Shown here in pieces: positions 60,008 to 64,000 of a stretch of DNA of 64,000 bases; position 1 is the first letter of the stretch, and the number at the start of each line of letters is the position of its first letter. Under the pieces are notes generated by a model, which had not been told where the DNA came from, did no database searches, and saw nothing but the letters and a program-made list of their open reading frames with translations. The stretch covers positions 248,001 to 312,000 of the forward strand of contig NZ_VSKS01000002.1 in assembly GCF_008312835.1 (NCBI RefSeq), in the 5' to 3' direction. The DNA is from Streptomyces marokkonensis (GTDB taxonomy: Bacteria > Actinomycetota > Actinomycetes > Streptomycetales > Streptomycetaceae). Position numbers and translations under genes: made by a program.

Positions 60008-61804
60008 ATGAACAACGGGAAGCCGGGCCCACCGGGGGAGGAGCCGACCGTGCGTCCGGAGGTACCCGACGGGGACTTCGAACTGGCCCGCCCGGCCGGC
60101 GCACCGGCCACCACGGGCAACCACGAGGGCGACTACGAACTCGACCGCCCCCGAAACGCCGGGAACACCCCCGACGCGCGGAGCACGCCCACCGCCTCCG
60201 GGCCGGAGACGACCGTGGCGCCGGCACCCGCTGTTCCCGCCGGACGGACGGGCGGGTCCGACGCGCCCGCCCCTCCGGAGTCCGGTCCCGCCCCGACGCC
60301 CGGCACCCCTGCCGACGCCGCCGGGTCCCAGGGGAACGCCGAGCCCGCCGACGTGCCGGGTGTTGCTGCCCCGGGTGAGCCGCACGGGCCCGGTGGCGGG
60401 CGGACGCGGCCCCTGCACGACCCCGACCCCTACAGCACCCCGCCCTACGGCGAGCCGGGCCCCTGGGCCCCCGCACCGCCCGTGCAGCACCCGGCGGCCA
60501 CTCCCGCGCACGGGATGGCGAGCGTCGCACCTCCCGCGGCCACGGCCACGCCCATCCCCGCCCAGGCGCACCCCGACGCCACGGACGCCCCGCCCGCCGA
60601 CCCCTGGGGGCGCTACGACCCCTGGGCGGCGGCCGCGGCGGGCACCCCGCTGCGGCAGGCCGGGCCCGCGGTGGCGGACGGCAAGCGGCGGCGCGGGGGC
60701 GCCCGCCGGGTGCTCCTGACAGGCGCGCTCATGCTCGCCCTCGTGTCCGGCGGCATCGGCGGGATCGTCGGCGCGTACCTGGAGCGCAACGGCGGGGTGG
60801 GGACCGTGGAACTGCCGCAGGCCGGCAAGGAGGCGTCCGGGCGGGACCCGGGCAGCGTCGCCGGAATCGCCGCGCAGGCACTGCCCAGCGTCGTCACCCT
60901 GCACGTGAGCGGCGCCGGGAAGGCCGGCACCGGCACCGGCTTCGTGCTCGACGGGCGCGGTCACATCCTCACCAACAACCACGTCGTCGAGCCCGCAGGC
61001 GACGACGGCGAGATCACCGTCACCTTCCACAGCGGTGACACCGCCGAGGCCACCGTCGTCGGCCGGGACAGCGGCTACGACCTCGCCGTCGTGAAGGTGA
61101 AGGGCGTCCGCGGGCTCGCCCCCCTGCCCCTCGGCAACTCCGACAACGTGCGCGTCGGAGACCCCGTCGTCGCCATCGGCGCCCCCTTCGACCTGGCCGG
61201 CACCGTCACCTCCGGCATCATCAGCGCCCGCGAGCGGCCCATCACCGCGGGCGGCGAGAAGGGCGACGGCAGCGACGTGTCGTACGTCGACGCCCTGCAG
61301 ACCGACGCGCCGATCAACCCCGGCAACTCCGGCGGCCCCCTGCTCGACGCCAAGGCCCGGGTGATCGGCATCAACTCGGCCATCCGGTCCGCCGACGGCG
61401 GTGCCGACCTGGACGGCGGTCGGGCCGGTTCCATAGGGCTCGGCTTCGCCATCCCGATCAACCAGGGCAAGCGCGTCGCCGAGGAGCTGATCAACACCGG
61501 GAGCGCGAGCCACCCGGTGATCGGCATCACCCTCGACATGGACTACAGCGGCGACGGCGCCCGCGTCGCCGCCAAGGGAAGCGACGGCGGTCCACCGGTC
61601 AGCACCGGCGGCCCCGGCGCCGAGGCCGGGATCGAGGCCGGCGACGTCATCACCGAGGTCGACGGCCGGCGCGTCCACTCCGGTGAGGAACTGATCGTCA
61701 AGACCCGCGCACACCGCCCCGGCGACCGGCTGGAGCTCACCCTGGAGCGGGACGGGAAGGAGCGGACGGTGTCGCTGGTGCTCGGCTCCTCCGACGGCGG
61801 CTGA
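60008..61804 (+). CDS. HtrA/DegP-like membrane serine protease with PDZ domain
   Basis: A 598-residue trypsin-fold protease. Residues 1-235 are a disordered Pro/Ala/Gly-rich cytoplasmic region. A membrane helix follows (VLLTGALMLALVSGGIGGIVG, about 237-257), then the S1 domain with His in LTNNHVV, Asp in SGYDLAVVKV and Ser in NPGNSGGPL. A PDZ domain at the C-terminus ends GAEAGIEAGDVITEVDG and LELTLERDGKERTV. It degrades damaged exported proteins, and in this cluster it is the likely effector or feedback regulator of the ECF sigma system. GGGGAGAGC precedes the ATG at 60008. Confidence 0.93.
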   Translation: MNNGKPGPPGEEPTVRPEVPDGDFELARPAGAPATTGNHEGDYELDRPRNAGNTPDARSTPTASGPETTVAPAPAVPAGRTGGSDAPAPPESGPAPTPGTPADAAGSQGNAEPADVPGVAAPGEPHGPGGGRTRPLHDPDPYSTPPYGEPGPWAPAPPVQHPAATPAHGMASVAPPAATATPIPAQAHPDATDAPPADPWGRYDPWAAAAAGTPLRQAGPAVADGKRRRGGARRVLLTGALMLALVSGGIGGIVGAYLERNGGVGTVELPQAGKEASGRDPGSVAGIAAQALPSVVTLHVSGAGKAGTGTGFVLDGRGHILTNNHVVEPAGDDGEITVTFHSGDTAEATVVGRDSGYDLAVVKVKGVRGLAPLPLGNSDNVRVGDPVVAIGAPFDLAGTVTSGIISARERPITAGGEKGDGSDVSYVDALQTDAPINPGNSGGPLLDAKARVIGINSAIRSADGGADLDGGRAGSIGLGFAIPINQGKRVAEELINTGSASHPVIGITLDMDYSGDGARVAAKGSDGGPPVSTGGPGAEAGIEAGDVITEVDGRRVHSGEELIVKTRAHRPGDRLELTLERDGKERTVSLVLGSSDGG

Positions 61805-61934
61805 GCGGGACGCGGGCGCCCGGGACAGTACCGGTCGTACGGGATGGCCGGGTACCGTGGACCCGGCCCGGACCACGGAAGACCACAGGCCGGCACCGAG
61901 GGCCGAGGACCGAAGGCATCGCGAGGAGCTTCAG

Positions 61935-62363
61935 GTGTTCAATGACATAGGACCGCTCGAGCTGGTGACGCTCATCGTCCTCGCCGTGCTCGTCTTCGGT
62001 CCGGAAAAGCTCCCCAAGGTCATCCAGGACGTGACCCGCACGATCCGGAAGATCCGGGACTTCTCGGAGAGCGCCAAGCAGGACATCCGGCAGGAGCTCG
62101 GCCCGGAGTTCAAGGACTTCGAGTTCGAGGACCTCAACCCCAAGACGTTCATCCGCAAGCAGATGGACAACGACGACCTGGGGCTGAAGGAGATCCGTAA
62201 CGGCTTCGACCTGAAGAAGGAGATGGCCGAGGTCGCGGACGCCGTCCACGGCCGCGAGACGGACTCCGCCACGCCCCCCTCCGGCGGCCGCGTGGACATG
62301 ACCAAGAAACCGGAGATCCCGGCGGCCGACAGCCGTCCGCCCTTCGACGCGGACGCCACCTGA
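61935..62363 (+). CDS. tatB: Twin-arginine translocase subunit TatB
   Basis: A 142-residue Tat component: short N-terminal membrane helix (PLELVTLIVLAVLVFGPEKLPK) with the Glu-Pro-type hinge VFGPEKLP, followed by a long amphipathic helix (VIQDVTRTIRKIRDFSESAKQDIR) and a charged tail. It recognises Tat substrates with TatC. GAGGAG precedes the GTG at 61935. Its place after htrA repeats the mycobacterial sigE-rseA-htrA-tatB arrangement. Confidence 0.94.
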   Translation: MFNDIGPLELVTLIVLAVLVFGPEKLPKVIQDVTRTIRKIRDFSESAKQDIRQELGPEFKDFEFEDLNPKTFIRKQMDNDDLGLKEIRNGFDLKKEMAEVADAVHGRETDSATPPSGGRVDMTKKPEIPAADSRPPFDADAT

Positions 62364-62588
62364 GCCGTGTGCGCGAGGGCGTACGCCCTCGCGCACGTGA
62401 CGCGTTTCATACTCCACCCGGGCTCCGTACGGCCTGATACGGACGTCCTGGCGAGCCGTCTGCCGGGCAGTTTCCCGGCCCGTGGCCGCGGGGTGGCTAT
62501 GCTGCCGAGTTGTTGTGCGGAACGGACGAGTACGCCCGTAGGGGGGCGGGCCGCCCGGTCCGACGAGAGCGAGGAGGCGTCCGGGCAC

Positions 62589-63266
62589 ATGGAGACGACG
62601 AGTTCGGCAGTCGCGCAGGCGCCGGCCGCGGAGGACGGACCACACGTCCCCTCCGCCGCCCGGCGTACGGTCGACGGCTACCTGCGTGCGCCCTTCCCGT
62701 GGTACGGCCTGGACGAGGCCTTCACGGGGCCGCGCTGGCTGATGCAGGTCGGACTGGCGGCCGACGGAGCCGTCGAACACGGATCGGTCGGGCACGGCGA
62801 CGAGCCCTCGGTGCGCAGCGAGTACGCGGCCGGGGCCGACCGGGACGCGAAGGAGAAGTTCGCGGTCGTGGTGACGGTGGCCGCCAACCCGGTCCGCCGC
62901 AGCGCCGACGGCACCGGTCTGCTGGAGGCCACCTCGGTCTCCTCCGCCGCCTGGCTCGCCGGTGTGGGGCTGCTGTCCTTCACCTGGCCCGGCCAGATGG
63001 ACCACTCCCTGCGCGACGACTGGCTGGAGCAGCAGACGGAGACGGCCTGGGTCCTCGCCGACGACCTGGAGGGCGCGGACTGGTCGACGCTGTCCCTGCC
63101 CGTGGACGGGGTTCCGACGCCGTTCCACTACCGGGAGTCCGAGTTCGGCTGGGTGCTCGCCGGTTCCACGCGGGCGGGCGTGCACGTGGGCGCGTACGGC
63201 CGGGGCATGAGCGCGTACGGCCTCGGCTTCGCCGTGGTCAAGGACATCGCCGCGTACCAGGACTGA
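62589..63266 (+). CDS. Conserved hypothetical protein, 225 residues
   Basis: A soluble 225-residue protein without a signal peptide or membrane segment. Recognisable stretches are RRTVDGYLRAPFPWYGLDEAF, SFTWPGQMDHSLRDDW and the Gly/Tyr-rich end AGVHVGAYGRGMSAYGLGFAV. It belongs to a conserved Streptomyces family found between tatB and mrp, with no function known to me. The ATG at 62589 has GAGGAGG 11 bases upstream, slightly far. It converges with mrp across a perfect bidirectional terminator. Confidence 0.78.
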   Translation: METTSSAVAQAPAAEDGPHVPSAARRTVDGYLRAPFPWYGLDEAFTGPRWLMQVGLAADGAVEHGSVGHGDEPSVRSEYAAGADRDAKEKFAVVVTVAANPVRRSADGTGLLEATSVSSAAWLAGVGLLSFTWPGQMDHSLRDDWLEQQTETAWVLADDLEGADWSTLSLPVDGVPTPFHYRESEFGWVLAGSTRAGVHVGAYGRGMSAYGLGFAVVKDIAAYQD

Positions 63267-63275
63267 GCGGGTGTG

Positions 63276-63311
63276 CCGAAGGGCGCCGTCCCCGCGGACG
63301 GCGCCCTTCGG
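63276..63311. terminator. Perfect bidirectional terminator
   Basis: CCGAAGGGCGCCGTCC (63276-63291) pairs perfectly over 16 bases with GGACGGCGCCCTTCGG (63296-63311) around a 4-base loop, between convergent genes. Confidence 0.92.
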
Positions 63312-63322
63312 CGTGCGGACCC

Positions 63323-64000
63323 TCAGAACTTGTTGCGCGGGGTGATCCCCAGGGACATGCCCGACAGGCCCCGCTGCCGCCCGCCCAGCTTGCCGGCGAT
63401 CGAGCGGAGCGCCGAGCCCGCCGGGGAGTCCGGGTCGGACAGGACCACGGGCCTGCCCTCGTCGCCGCCCTCGCGCAGCCGGACGTCGATCGGGATGGCA
63501 CCGAGCACCGGGACGTTCGTACCGGTCGTGCGGGTCAGGCCGTCGGCGACCGTCTGGCCGCCGCCGGTGCCGAAGACGTCGACCATCTCGCCGCAGTGCG
63601 GGCAGGGCAGCCCGGACATGTTCTCGACCACGCCGACGATCTTCTGGTGCGTCTGCACGGCGATGGAGCCCGCCCGCTCGGCCACCTCGGCCGCCGCCTG
63701 CTGGGGCGTGGTGACGACCAGGATCTCGGCGTTCGGCACCAGCTGGGCCACGGAGATCGCGATGTCGCCCGTGCCGGGCGGCAGATCGAGGAGCAGCACG
63801 TCCAGGTCGCCCCAGTACACGTCCGCGAGGAACTGCTGGAGCGCGCGGTGCAGCATCGGCCCGCGCCACACGACCGGCGCGTTGCCCGGGGTGAACATGC
63901 CGATGGAGATGACCTTCACGCCGTTCGCCGACGGCGGCATGATCATGTTCTCGACCTGGGTGGGACGCCCGTCGGCCCCCAGCATGCGCGGCACCGAGTG
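63323..64000 (-). CDS. mrp: Mrp/NBP35-type iron-sulfur carrier ATPase, 3' part
   Basis: The C-terminal 225 residues of an Mrp/ApbC P-loop ATPase; its start lies beyond the window. Visible elements are MIMPPSANGVKVISIGMF, VVWRGPMLHRALQQF, the Walker-B-like DVLLLDLPPGTGDIAISVAQ, VVTTPQQAA, and the CPHC motif in GLPCPHCGEMVDVFG that holds a bridging iron-sulfur cluster. The ending GLSGMSLGITPRNKF is the usual actinobacterial tail. It delivers iron-sulfur clusters to apoproteins. Its location near tatB matches Rv1229c of M. tuberculosis. Confidence 0.95.
   Translation of the reverse strand, partial: HSVPRMLGADGRPTQVENMIMPPSANGVKVISIGMFTPGNAPVVWRGPMLHRALQQFLADVYWGDLDVLLLDLPPGTGDIAISVAQLVPNAEILVVTTPQQAAAEVAERAGSIAVQTHQKIVGVVENMSGLPCPHCGEMVDVFGTGGGQTVADGLTRTTGTNVPVLGAIPIDVRLREGGDEGRPVVLSDPDSPAGSALRSIAGKLGGRQRGLSGMSLGITPRNKF

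Overview
The window is about 64 kb of very GC-rich actinobacterial chromosome, almost certainly from a Streptomyces. The evidence is strong third-position GC bias, a complete bldK-type oligopeptide permease operon, mycothiol biosynthesis (mshB), many SpoIIE-type phosphatases and RsbW-like ATPases, frequent GTG starts with GTGA overlaps, leaderless promoters, and essentially no TTA codons except one in an accessory gene. I saw no rRNA, tRNA, CRISPR array, transposase or phage gene.

Layout. (1) 1-3288: the 3' end of a SpoIIE phosphatase, a second and degenerate SpoIIE-like protein, a MarR regulator and a DUF899 protein. (2) 3365-7374: a small accessory locus that I read as an undescribed peptide-maturation (RiPP-like) system. 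It has a 25-residue peptide with a perfect ribosome binding site, a zinc carboxypeptidase (M14) just downstream of it, and, divergently, a ThiF/E1-like adenylyltransferase overlapping an M50 membrane metalloprotease. Both divergent proteins carry N-terminal PqqD/RRE-like segments. The peptide ends GGNGGS, so removal of one C-terminal residue would leave a Gly-Gly end of the kind E1-like enzymes adenylate. The adenylyltransferase gene carries the only in-frame TTA codon I found, which implies bldA (developmental) control. (3) 7635-17043: a secreted subtilase with a P-domain, a DUF4190 membrane protein, GntR, a small conserved protein, a NUDIX hydrolase, an RsbW-like ATPase with a SigB-like promoter, a large PAS/GAF/SpoIIE/HATPase regulator and a secreted GH18-like protein. 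(4) 17030-20561 (minus strand): succinate dehydrogenase sdhCAB.

(5) 21193-25415: an LpqW-like lipoprotein convergent with typA. (6) 25858-37832: two complete five-gene oligopeptide ABC transporters back to back, bldKABCDE and a second Opp-type operon. (7) 37933-46235: an S9 peptidase, a small membrane protein, a WD40 gene remnant, an amidase, mshB with its membrane partner, and a Gly/Pro-rich cell-wall protein. (8) 46327-53849: a SirB1-like protein, a GNAT acetyltransferase, a 7Fe ferredoxin, dapC, a small secreted protein, a lysozyme-like membrane protein, dapE and a LOG-family protein. (9) 53913-64000: a folP-like gene, a DivIVA-like protein, tag, an enoyl-CoA hydratase, DUF3117 and an O-methyltransferase with an apparent AUU start. 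These are followed by the envelope-stress cluster ECF sigma / zinc anti-sigma / HtrA / TatB, a hypothetical protein, and mrp running off the end.

The order typA-lpqW ... mshB ... ferredoxin-dapC ... dapE-LOG-folP-DivIVA-tag-DUF3117-OMT-ECF sigma-anti-sigma-htrA-tatB-mrp matches the Rv1165-Rv1229 region of Mycobacterium tuberculosis from memory. It is therefore an old actinobacterial core backbone into which the bldK/opp block and other genes have been inserted.
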